A DNA stretch of 5,125 bases from Gammaproteobacteria bacterium (GTDB taxonomy: Bacteria > Pseudomonadota > Gammaproteobacteria > Pseudomonadales > Azotimanducaceae). How positions within the stretch are numbered: position 1 is the first letter of the stretch; every line of letters starts with the position of its first letter. The DNA is taken from positions 1 to 5,125 of the forward strand of contig PARM01000018.1 in NCBI GenBank assembly GCA_002711495.1, read 5' to 3'. Both the position numbers and the translations under genes were made by a program. The notes beneath the pieces were generated by a model that was not told the origin of the DNA, did not search any database, and was given only the letters and a program-made list of their open reading frames with translations. This document shows positions 1-5,125 of this stretch, piece by piece.

Positions 1-71
1 TTGAGATTGGACGATTCTTCTCTGGCAATGCGTCAGGAAACCTTTGGGATCAGATTACTCTGCTAGCGTAA
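1..71 (+). CDS. 3' end of an unidentified plus-strand gene (partial)
   Basis: Reading frame 3 is open from the window edge to a TAA at 69-71. It encodes a protein-like tail, EIGRFFSGNASGNLWDQITL followed by LA, with glycines, aromatics and a tryptophan that look like a real C-terminus. Frame 1 is also open to a TAG at 64-66, but its product looks less natural; frame 2 has a TGA at 2-4. The family is not recognised from 23 residues. The stop lies inside the 3' end of the opposite-strand hydrolase gene, so the two converge with a 9-base overlap. The frame choice rests only on the look of the peptide, so it remains uncertain. Confidence 0.42.
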   Translation, partial: EIGRFFSGNASGNLWDQITLLA

Positions 72-965
72 AGAATACTTTGCATTTATTTTTGGTTCGG
101 TCGCATCGCAAGAAACGCGTCCAGTCTCAACGAGGCGAATGATTGCCGCAAATGCGGAGCGAGCTGCCGCGGGATGAAGCGAGGGATCAGTCTCGGCGTA
201 CATGATCGGCACCATGTCTGAGATAATATTAATCCCTCGTTTCAAGCATGTTAATATTTGTTTCTCCCTCTCCAGCCTGTGGTCAATAAAGGCTGTTACA
301 AATTCATGAACATTCTCAATGCTTGAGCCGTGTGTAGGCCAATATGTGGATTCTTTTCTGATTAAAAGTTTTTCCAGGCTATTTATGTAGTCAGTCATAT
401 TACCGTCAGGGGGACCGATTACGCTTGTTGACCAGCCCATCACGTGGTCTCCAGTAAACATCGAATTTTCTTCGAGTAATGCGAAGCAGAGATGATTAGA
501 GGTGTGTCCGGGAGTATGAATACATTCGATATTCCAATCACTCGCACTAATAATTGTCCCATCTTTACACTCGACGTCAGGAATAAAGTCGGTGTCTCCT
601 CCCGCTTCGGTGTTTTGACGATTCGCGACTCCTCCTCCGTGGGGTCCGAATCCATAAGTTTTTGCGCTCCAAAAATTCTTCAACGGCGCAGCTGCAGGAG
701 AGTGGTCCATGTGTGTATGTGTGATCAATATACGCGTAATATTTTCACCCTGTAAAAGATTTTTAAGGGCTGCAATATGCTCTTCGAGTAAGGGTCCGGG
801 ATCGATGACCGCTACCTCTTCCCGGCCTATGATGTAAGTTCCTGTTCCATGGAAAGTGAATCCGCTGGGGTTTCTAGCCGTCACACGCCTGACGAGGGGA
901 GTCAGTTTTTCTAACTTTGCGTATTCGAAATTATGTTCTAGCTTGAAAGGTATTTTAATCGCCAA
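63..965 (-). CDS. MBL-fold metallohydrolase, LACTB2-like, with C-terminal winged helix
   Basis: A 300-residue soluble protein of the metallo-beta-lactamase superfamily. The two-metal site is complete: H83-T-H85-M-D87-H88 (THTHMDH), H154 in TPGH, D173 in TGDH, and H212 in WPTHG. Residues 35-55 form the usual N-terminal beta strands ending in VIDPGP. Residues ~228-285 look like the BLACT winged-helix domain found in LACTB2-like proteins, whose human member is a mitochondrial endoribonuclease. Bacterial relatives are mostly uncharacterised hydrolases, so the substrate (RNA, thioester or other ester) cannot be named. Length is normal for the group. No signal peptide is seen, so it is probably cytoplasmic. 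The start is TTG at 963-965: an in-frame TGA lies just upstream at 972-974, the next in-frame methionine is M86 inside the metal motif, and a GGTG ribosome-binding-like motif sits 7 bases upstream. It is divergent from the steroid-reductase homologue. Confidence 0.93.
   Translation of the reverse strand: MAIKIPFKLEHNFEYAKLEKLTPLVRRVTARNPSGFTFHGTGTYIIGREEVAVIDPGPLLEEHIAALKNLLQGENITRILITHTHMDHSPAAAPLKNFWSAKTYGFGPHGGGVANRQNTEAGGDTDFIPDVECKDGTIISASDWNIECIHTPGHTSNHLCFALLEENSMFTGDHVMGWSTSVIGPPDGNMTDYINSLEKLLIRKESTYWPTHGSSIENVHEFVTAFIDHRLEREKQILTCLKRGINIISDMVPIMYAETDPSLHPAAARSAFAAIIRLVETGRVSCDATEPKINAKYSLR
68..93 (+). terminator. possible weak terminator of the left partial gene
   Basis: Plus-strand bases 68-73 and 78-83 can pair (GTAAAG with CTTTGC, one T-G wobble) around a four-base loop. 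They are followed by a T-rich stretch, ATTTATTTTT, at 84-93. The position just at the TAA of the left partial gene is right for an intrinsic terminator. The stem is short and AT-rich, and it lies within the end of the opposite-strand coding sequence, so this is only a candidate. Confidence 0.22.
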
Positions 966-972
966 TTTTTTT

Positions 973-976
973 CACC
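973..976 (-). promoter_or_regulatory. ribosome-binding site that fixes the TTG start of the hydrolase
   Basis: On the minus strand the sequence GGTG is followed by seven A bases and then TTG at 965-963. The 7-base spacing is ideal for a Shine-Dalgarno element. The in-frame TGA overlapping this motif (972-974) excludes any longer protein, so this element supports the non-ATG start. Confidence 0.5.
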
Positions 977-1003
977 GCTCTTAAATAAAAGTAAGAAAAT
1001 AGA

Positions 1004-1012
1004 TGCTATAAA
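1004..1012 (+). promoter_or_regulatory. candidate extended -10 promoter of the steroid-reductase homologue
   Basis: TGCTATAAA at 1004-1012 matches an extended sigma-70 -10 element (TG, one base, then TATAAA, one off from TATAAT). No good -35 box is seen about 17 bases upstream, where the sequence is AT-rich, but extended -10 promoters often lack one. Transcription would start near 1018-1020, leaving only about 7-9 bases before the ATG at 1027. That is too short for a normal ribosome-binding site, so either the message is nearly leaderless or the in-frame ATG at 1075 is the real start. Confidence 0.38.
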
Positions 1013-1033
1013 CCTCGAAGACGAACATGGTAA
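1005..1033 (-). promoter_or_regulatory. candidate promoter of the MBL hydrolase, overlapping the divergent one
   Basis: On the minus strand TTACCA (1033-1028) and TATAGC (1010-1005) are separated by 17 bases, each matching the sigma-70 consensus at 4 of 6 positions. This would give a leader of about 30-40 bases before the TTG start. The -10 would share the TATA core with the divergent plus-strand promoter. Both boxes are weak, but the 61-base gap must contain a promoter for this gene unless it is transcribed from within the neighbouring gene. Confidence 0.2.
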
Positions 1034-1827
1034 CATTTATCGAGTTTGAGTTAACTGCCTTTCCATCAAGTGAAATGATCGAGTTTATCTACGTTTCTCT
1101 GCTTTACTTAATGCTGTGCTTGGCGCCGCTAGTGTTTATTACTCTTCTTTGGGTTCCCGCACCTTACGGGCGTTATGTCCGTCCTGGATGGGGCCCAATC
1201 GTCAACAACCGTCTCGGATGGTTGATTATGGAAAGTCCAGCCTGTCTGCTAATGTTGGTTCCTTTTTACTTCCTGCACGAAAATATCGCAGCTTGTATTT
1301 TTTTGTCTCTTTGGCAGTCCCACTACATCCACAGGGCTTTTGTATATCCATTGACCTTAAAAAGCGAAAAAAACGTGCCTTTCATGATAATTTTAATGGC
1401 GTTCCTTTTTAACGTCATTAATGCTTATCTTAACGGTCTGTATCTCATTTCAAATGAAAAGACTTACACACTCGGATATTTGTCCAATTGGAATTTTATT
1501 CTGGGCGCAAGCTTATTTGTAATAGGTTTTTTGGGTAACAAAAAATCTGATCGATTGTTAAAAGAAAATAGGAAACTCAACACCTCCAGTCAATATCAAA
1601 CCCCGGATAAATTTCTTTACCGTTTTATAAGTTGTCCTAATTACTTTTCGGAATCTGTTCAATGGCTGGGCTGGGCGATAATGGTTATGGGCCTACCAGC
1701 GTGGCTATTCTTTTTTTGGACTGTCGCAAATCTCTTGCCACGAGCGATTTCTCATCATAAGTGGTACAAAGAAAACGTGCCAGGCCATCCGAAAGCCAAA
1801 AAGGCATTTTTGCCCTTTATTTTATGA
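1027..1827 (+). CDS. 3-oxo-5-alpha-steroid 4-dehydrogenase (steroid 5-alpha-reductase) family membrane protein
   Basis: A 266-residue polytopic membrane protein of the SRD5A family. These enzymes use NADPH to reduce the C4-C5 double bond of 3-oxo-delta4 steroids, and relatives act on other enone lipids. Residues known in human SRD5A2 can be matched by eye: E69 (in IMESP) to catalytic E57; Y100 (in SHYIHRAFVY) to catalytic Y91; N205 and E209 (in PNYFSE) to N193 and E197; R239, H243 and Y247 (in PRAISHHKWY) to R227, H231 and Y235; K258 replaces R246 conservatively. The C-terminal block ending KKAFLPFIL is the family's typical end. Hydrophobic segments lie at about 17-42, 62-82, 86-97, 118-141, 153-170 and 210-236. 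The start at 1027 is an ATG without a strong ribosome-binding site. M17 (ATG at 1075) would give 250 residues and place the APYGRY motif nearer its usual distance from the N-terminus. The native substrate is unknown: a host- or environment-derived steroid, or another enone lipid. Confidence 0.9.
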   Translation: MVTFIEFELTAFPSSEMIEFIYVSLLYLMLCLAPLVFITLLWVPAPYGRYVRPGWGPIVNNRLGWLIMESPACLLMLVPFYFLHENIAACIFLSLWQSHYIHRAFVYPLTLKSEKNVPFMIILMAFLFNVINAYLNGLYLISNEKTYTLGYLSNWNFILGASLFVIGFLGNKKSDRLLKENRKLNTSSQYQTPDKFLYRFISCPNYFSESVQWLGWAIMVMGLPAWLFFFWTVANLLPRAISHHKWYKENVPGHPKAKKAFLPFIL

Positions 1828-4422
1828 GGTCTCAATCCGTGTGGGGCTGCTCCTACTCGAGAATGTAAAAAGAAGAGCTGGGAGGCATACAATAGTGAAG
1901 ACCATTAAGGCAACTATTCCTGTTGTTAGCAAAACTCCGATCGAATATATACCAAGGTGAGAGGAAAAACATAGTGCACCGAAAGAAGCAAGGGTAGTTA
2001 GGTTACTTAGGAAAACCGCTTTTGGGGTGCTTGAATTAATCAACTCTTCTGCGCTATTCGTTTGATGGAATCGTTTAACAATGTGAATGCCGTTGGCTAC
2101 CCCTAACCCGAATATCAGTGGAATCACCACGACGTTGGCCATATTCAGAGGTAGATCAATGATCCAAGATACAGCCAGGGTAACAAAAGCTGTTATAAGC
2201 AGGGGTATAAAAACAAGAACAGAGTCGGTGATACTTTTCAATGTGAATAATAGAATTAAAAAAATTCCGCTACATGCTAAAAAAATAGCTGTCCAAAATG
2301 ATTTCACCACAATATCACCGATCCCTAGATCGAGAACGGGTCTTCCTGTAAATTTATCAGCAATCGAGAGAACGCTTTCTGTAAAGTGCCTCAGTGACTC
2401 AACTGGGACGACATCGATCGATGGTGTTGCCGATACGATTACCTTGTTTTCCTCTGAGACTAGCCTACGGAGTTGAGTGAGTGGCAGGTCTTCCAGAGTT
2501 ACTCCCTCTGCACTTAACGCGTTTTCTAACCAATTAATTTCCGATTTTAGGGGCGGAATGATGTTCTTTGAAAATTCGATTCTTGCATCATCGTTAGCGT
2601 TCGCAAGGGATTGCGCGACGTCAACTATGTCTTTAATAAAAATCCGCTCGGTAGAGCTGGGACTGGTTTTTGTCAACCGGTTTTCTGCGACGGAGCCTAA
2701 ATTTTCTATTAGCTCTAGGTATTCGCTATCTTTAAATGGTTTTTGCTTGGTCTCCGATAAAAAAATTGAGGACAAGAGAAAGCTGGCTTCCTCTAGAATT
2801 TCCAGATTTTCTGATTGATTTTTAGGCAAATAATCTTCCGGAACCAAAGCCTGTTCAACAACAGATAAATTTAAAAGTTCCTTTTTTTTTCGTTCCGCCT
2901 CTGCTGCGCTGTCCGCAATATAAAAAAGAGTGTAATCGGTTACTAGGCCTTTGTCTTGGAGTTCTTTTAACGTTGACATCGCTTCAGAGCTTGGGTTCTT
3001 TAAGGATAGTGTGCTGTAATCAAATTCCGCTTTCCCAGCACCAAGTCCTGCTATGATTATAATGACTATCGTGACGTAGGCTATTTCCTTAGATCGTTGC
3101 TGATGAAGTCTTGTCAAAAAGTTTGCGAGGAACAGACTTTTATTTTTGTTAGGTTTTTTTGTCATTGAAAAAAAAGCTGGGATAAACGTAAGTGTGACAA
3201 AAACAGCGATCAACATTCCTCCAGCCGAAATGATTCCCATTTCAGCTAAGCCTCTGTATGGTGTTGGTACAAAGCTTAAGAACCCGATTGCCGAGGTTAA
3301 TCCGCAGAGAAAAAGTGCTGGCCCTAGTGAACGTGATGCGTGTGTTAGCGCAGTGTCTCGCAATTCCTTATTCGCTAATTCCTGATATTTCAGGGACAAA
3401 TGGACCGCGAAATCTACACCTAGTCCTATAAACATCACCAGAAAAATTATCGAGATAGTATTGTATTGTCCAACCGTGGACATTGCGAACGCAGCTGTCC
3501 AGATTAACCCTATAAACATTGAAAGATATATTGCCGCTATGAGTTGCGGGGATCTTATTCCCCAGATGAGAACGAAGAGCAAAATTATCACCGCGATCGA
3601 CCCAGATAATTTTGCGCTTTCCATAGCATTGACTATTTCGCCATGTTCAAGAGCGACTTGACCAGTTAGGCGGATTTGGACATCTGCTTTGAAAGGGTGG
3701 TTGTTGTCTTCTACAGCCTTAGTAATACTGTCTACAATCACTGAATTGGGCAGATCTAAACCGAAATTTTGTCTCCCCTGGATAAAGATTAATTGATAAA
3801 AAATTTGATCTCCGTCTGGAGAAAATAACTGATCACGCCATGATATAGGGGTAAAATCTGGATCTAACGCCTTATCTCTGGCCAGACGGAGAGCCTCGCT
3901 AACTTGAGACAGCCCTGCTCCGATATTTTCTTCTGATTCCATAGCACTTATGAGAAGCATTAGGACTGACCTTATCGAATTGTCTGCAGCTATTGCACTT
4001 AAAAAGGGTTGTGCATTCGCTAATTTTTGTATTGTTTTCTCCAGGTCCCTTGGCTGCATGTAGAGGAAAATGTTTTTATCATAGTATTCGCTCGAGGCTG
4101 GACTAAAAACAGATTTGAACTCGTCTTCGGTTTTAAGGTCCCGAGCCAAGTCTTCAGCAACCAGTTTTACTTTGTGAGGGGCCGACCCGGAAATGACTAT
4201 AAACGTTGTTTTGTCATATTGAGGAAATTGATCGATGAACTCATCATGCACCTTTCGCCAATCGGTGTCTTGAACAATTAATTTGGAAGTGTCCGAATTT
4301 ATTTTGAATTTAATGACTGCGAAAGTACCAAGCATTCCGGTAAGGACTGCTAGTAGCAGGAGAGTCAATTTGTGATTATGAATAACTAAATCGGTCCAAG
4401 AGGCAAGAATTCTTTCGAACAT
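1822..4422 (-). CDS. RND/MMPL-family lipid exporter, HpnN-like
   Basis: An 866-residue inner-membrane transporter of the RND superfamily with the duplicated layout of one helix, a large periplasmic loop, then five helices. Helices by eye: ~18-38, 272-289, 293-313, 322-342, 366-386, 394-419, 445-464, 707-727, 731-753, 759-780, 802-822 and 825-855. Periplasmic loops span ~39-271 and ~465-706. The helix-4 motif FIGLGVDFAVHL (331-342) carries D337, a candidate proton-relay acid. The matching helix-10 motif FGLGVANGIHIV (771-782) has A776 in its place. Length, topology and motifs resemble HpnN, which moves hopanoids to the outer membrane in some proteobacteria, and the sterol transporter BstA of methanotrophs; the cargo here is unknown. 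The ATG at 4422-4420 lies 3 bases after the stop of the MlaC-like gene, implying co-translation. No hopanoid gene is in view, so the symbol hpnN is not assigned. The gene ends back to back with the steroid-reductase homologue and contains an A9 tract. Confidence 0.9.
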   Translation of the reverse strand: MFERILASWTDLVIHNHKLTLLLLAVLTGMLGTFAVIKFKINSDTSKLIVQDTDWRKVHDEFIDQFPQYDKTTFIVISGSAPHKVKLVAEDLARDLKTEDEFKSVFSPASSEYYDKNIFLYMQPRDLEKTIQKLANAQPFLSAIAADNSIRSVLMLLISAMESEENIGAGLSQVSEALRLARDKALDPDFTPISWRDQLFSPDGDQIFYQLIFIQGRQNFGLDLPNSVIVDSITKAVEDNNHPFKADVQIRLTGQVALEHGEIVNAMESAKLSGSIAVIILLFVLIWGIRSPQLIAAIYLSMFIGLIWTAAFAMSTVGQYNTISIIFLVMFIGLGVDFAVHLSLKYQELANKELRDTALTHASRSLGPALFLCGLTSAIGFLSFVPTPYRGLAEMGIISAGGMLIAVFVTLTFIPAFFSMTKKPNKNKSLFLANFLTRLHQQRSKEIAYVTIVIIIIAGLGAGKAEFDYSTLSLKNPSSEAMSTLKELQDKGLVTDYTLFYIADSAAEAERKKKELLNLSVVEQALVPEDYLPKNQSENLEILEEASFLLSSIFLSETKQKPFKDSEYLELIENLGSVAENRLTKTSPSSTERIFIKDIVDVAQSLANANDDARIEFSKNIIPPLKSEINWLENALSAEGVTLEDLPLTQLRRLVSEENKVIVSATPSIDVVPVESLRHFTESVLSIADKFTGRPVLDLGIGDIVVKSFWTAIFLACSGIFLILLFTLKSITDSVLVFIPLLITAFVTLAVSWIIDLPLNMANVVVIPLIFGLGVANGIHIVKRFHQTNSAEELINSSTPKAVFLSNLTTLASFGALCFSSHLGIYSIGVLLTTGIVALMVFTIVCLPALLFTFSSRSSPTRIETS
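2851..2902 (-). other. A9 slippery tract with upstream Shine-Dalgarno-like motif inside the transporter gene
   Basis: On the minus strand, codons CGA AAA AAA AAG (R511-K514) give nine consecutive A bases (2890-2882). They contain the in-phase heptamer A AAA AAG used in E. coli dnaX frameshifting. An AGAGG motif (2902-2898) sits 7 bases upstream. A small hairpin, CTGTT / AACAG around a 4-base loop (2864-2851), lies 16 bases downstream. A -1 shift would add eight codons and then stop at a TGA; a +1 shift stops at a TAA after two codons. Either would give a half-transporter of ~517-523 residues with helices 1-7 only. The downstream hairpin is weak and too distant compared with dnaX, so function is speculative. 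Confidence 0.22.
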
Positions 4423-4425
4423 TAG

Positions 4426-5034
4426 TCAGAGGCTCTTTTGCGCGTTTTTCTTGATTTCTTCGCTTATGTCGTCAACCAGACCGTTGAAACCGCTTTCTGA
4501 CAGAGTCTTTCCATACGCAGCGCGTTTGAGAGATAGGTCGCTTACCCCATTTGCGACGATATCGTAGATCTGCCAGACTGAGTCTTTTTTCTGCAAATGA
4601 TATTCTAAAGAAACTACAGCCTCGCCAGAAAAAAGTTGAGTCTTTACCGCCTGCCGATTCTTCGGGAGGCTTTTAGACTCGACGATTTTGAACCTTTGAT
4701 TCCTATATTCTCTGAATCTTGCAGCATAGGTTGACGCTATTAGATCTTTTGTCAGCATGCGGAAACTTTGCTTCTCGTTTTCATTCAGGAGAGCCCAAGC
4801 TGTTCTGCCCACAGAAATTCGGGCAATTGTCTCAACAGCAAATAGTTTTGGAACCGATGGAAGGAGCAGAGAGAGCTTGGATTCGTAACTTTTCTCTTTC
4901 AACACTTGGGTGAGAGAGTCATGGAAGTCAGCGACCGTTTTTTGTGGATCAGAAATACCACCCGCGGTTAGGGTATGGCTTCCCAAAATTAACAATATAC
5001 CGAAAGTTAAGCTAATTTTTCTCAATGAATTCAA
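4426..5034 (-). CDS. MlaC/Ttg2D/HpnM-type periplasmic lipid-binding protein
   Basis: A 202-residue exported protein. Residues 1-24 form a signal peptide: basic RK, hydrophobic core LTFGILLILG, likely cleavage after TLTA. The mature part matches the Tol-tolerance/MlaC fold (NTF2-like) by length and by its C-terminal signature: W154-Q-I-Y157-D158, then G163-V-S165, Y174, and G182-F-N-G185-L186 followed by a helical end. Earlier parts show the usual helix with AVETIARISVGRTAW and FRMLTKDLIASTYAARF. Family members carry phospholipids or other lipids across the periplasm: MlaC with an MCE/ABC system, HpnM beside the RND protein HpnN. Pairing with an RND transporter rather than MlaEFBD favours an HpnM-like role. 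The start is not ATG: an in-frame TAG at 5041-5043 limits it, and the only starts preserving the signal peptide are TTG at 5034-5032 or TTG at 5025-5023. Both lie inside the end of the ribA/BA gene. The exact start is uncertain; the family call is strong. Confidence 0.88.
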   Translation of the reverse strand: MNSLRKISLTFGILLILGSHTLTAGGISDPQKTVADFHDSLTQVLKEKSYESKLSLLLPSVPKLFAVETIARISVGRTAWALLNENEKQSFRMLTKDLIASTYAARFREYRNQRFKIVESKSLPKNRQAVKTQLFSGEAVVSLEYHLQKKDSVWQIYDIVANGVSDLSLKRAAYGKTLSESGFNGLVDDISEEIKKNAQKSL

Positions 5035-5125
5035 TAACCTCTAGATTAAAGCCAGAAATTGCGTTGTAACGGATAGGCGAGCTTAGAAGTCGCATCTTGC
5101 CTACGCCCACGTCTCTCAAAATCTG
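5012..5125 (-). CDS. C-terminal end of GTP cyclohydrolase II (RibA or RibBA), partial
   Basis: On the minus strand the frame beginning at 5125 reads through 37 codons to a TAG at 5014-5012. The peptide QILRDVGVGKMRLLSSP followed by RYNAISGFNLEVIEFIEKN matches the C-terminal part of the GTP cyclohydrolase II domain, where family members read QIL-DLGV--MRLL-NP and end with a GF/GYGLEVVE-like block. This enzyme opens GTP in the first step of riboflavin synthesis; in RibBA it is fused to 3,4-dihydroxy-2-butanone-4-phosphate synthase. The SSP-RYNAISGF form, with an early end, fits proteobacterial RibBA-type proteins, in which the RibA half is often divergent. One cannot tell RibA from RibBA here because the rest is outside the window. 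The gene overlaps the MlaC-like gene by 14-23 bases and is probably co-transcribed with it. Confidence 0.82.
   Translation of the reverse strand, partial: QILRDVGVGKMRLLSSPIRYNAISGFNLEVIEFIEKN
5038..5042 (-). promoter_or_regulatory. Shine-Dalgarno-like AGAGG of the MlaC-like gene, inside ribA/BA
   Basis: AGAGG occurs on the minus strand at 5042-5038. It lies 3 bases before the TTG at 5034-5032 and 12 bases before the in-frame TTG at 5025-5023. Neither spacing is ideal. The motif also encodes part of the conserved LEV of the upstream protein, so it may be coincidental. The layout suggests translational coupling to ribosomes finishing the upstream gene. Confidence 0.35.

Noticed and set aside
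492..755. Open frames on both strands inside the hydrolase gene (440-655 minus, 492-755 plus)
   Set aside because: The hydrolase frame holds every metal-binding motif across this stretch; the alternatives look low-complexity and unlike known proteins.
1116..1412. Plus-strand 98-residue frame inside the steroid-reductase homologue
   Set aside because: It is out of phase with the frame carrying the conserved SRD5A residues and has no family resemblance.
1797..1812. Hairpin CAAAAA / TTTTTG with GGCA loop near the convergent gene ends, considered as a bidirectional terminator
   Set aside because: The stem is almost all A-T, lies within coding sequence and lacks a GC-rich base; too weak to call.
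2087..2818. Two consecutive plus-strand open frames (2087-2476 and 2477-2818)
   Set aside because: They lie wholly opposite the long, well-supported RND coding sequence, share no recognisable family and have no ribosome-binding site; they are antisense shadows.
3154..3175. T7 and A8 runs facing each other around a 7-base spacer in the transporter gene
   Set aside because: It forms only an all-AT stem explained by Phe-Phe and Lys-Lys codons at the end of helix 6; no regulatory context is seen.
1822..5034. Calling this a hopanoid biosynthesis locus and naming the genes hpnM and hpnN
   Set aside because: No squalene or hopene gene is in the window, and MlaC and RND families serve several lipids; only similarity to the pair is claimed.
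1..5125. Insertion sequences, CRISPR repeats, tRNA or rRNA genes, attachment sites, defence genes
   Set aside because: No direct-repeat array, transposase-like frame, tRNA-like cloverleaf or known defence domain was seen; nearly all bases are accounted for by ordinary coding sequence.

Overview
The window reads as a compact bacterial chromosome segment, most likely from a gammaproteobacterium or a close relative. Composition is moderate (mid-40s percent GC by eye). The evidence is a riboflavin gene followed by an MlaC/HpnM-type periplasmic lipid carrier and an HpnN-like RND exporter, plus a bacterial steroid 5-alpha-reductase homologue of a kind I associate with marine gammaproteobacteria. 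The lineage is inference; no marker gene fixes it.

Layout from left to right: (1) positions 1-71, the last ~23 codons of an unidentified plus-strand gene, whose end overlaps the next gene tail to tail; (2) 63-965 minus, a LACTB2-type metallo-beta-lactamase-fold hydrolase with all metal ligands present; (3) 966-1026, a 61-base divergent intergenic region that must hold the promoters of both flanking genes; (4) 1027-1827 plus, a 3-oxo-5-alpha-steroid 4-dehydrogenase family membrane protein; (5) 1822-4422 minus, an 866-residue twelve-helix RND/MMPL transporter resembling HpnN; (6) 4426-5034 minus, an MlaC/Ttg2D/HpnM-type exported lipid-binding protein; (7) 5012-5125 minus, the last 37 codons of a RibA or RibBA riboflavin-biosynthesis gene, cut by the window edge. 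There is no gene-free stretch longer than about 60 bases.

The minus-strand genes on the right look like one transcription unit, ribA/BA then mlaC-like then RND. The first two overlap by up to 23 bases and the last two are separated by 3 bases, which suggests translational coupling. The mlaC-like and RND pair most simply forms a system that moves a hydrophobic lipid between inner and outer membrane: the RND protein acts in the inner membrane and the MlaC-like protein carries lipid in the periplasm. The same kind of pair (HpnM/HpnN) serves hopanoid trafficking elsewhere, but no hopanoid or sterol biosynthesis gene is visible here.

The steroid-reductase homologue abuts the transporter tail to tail, with their stop codons back to back. 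This makes a sterol/isoprenoid-lipid theme an attractive but unproven reading. Three points are easily missed: the ribA/BA tail at the right edge, non-ATG (TTG) starts for both the hydrolase and the MlaC-like gene, and a nine-A slippery tract in the middle of the transporter gene.
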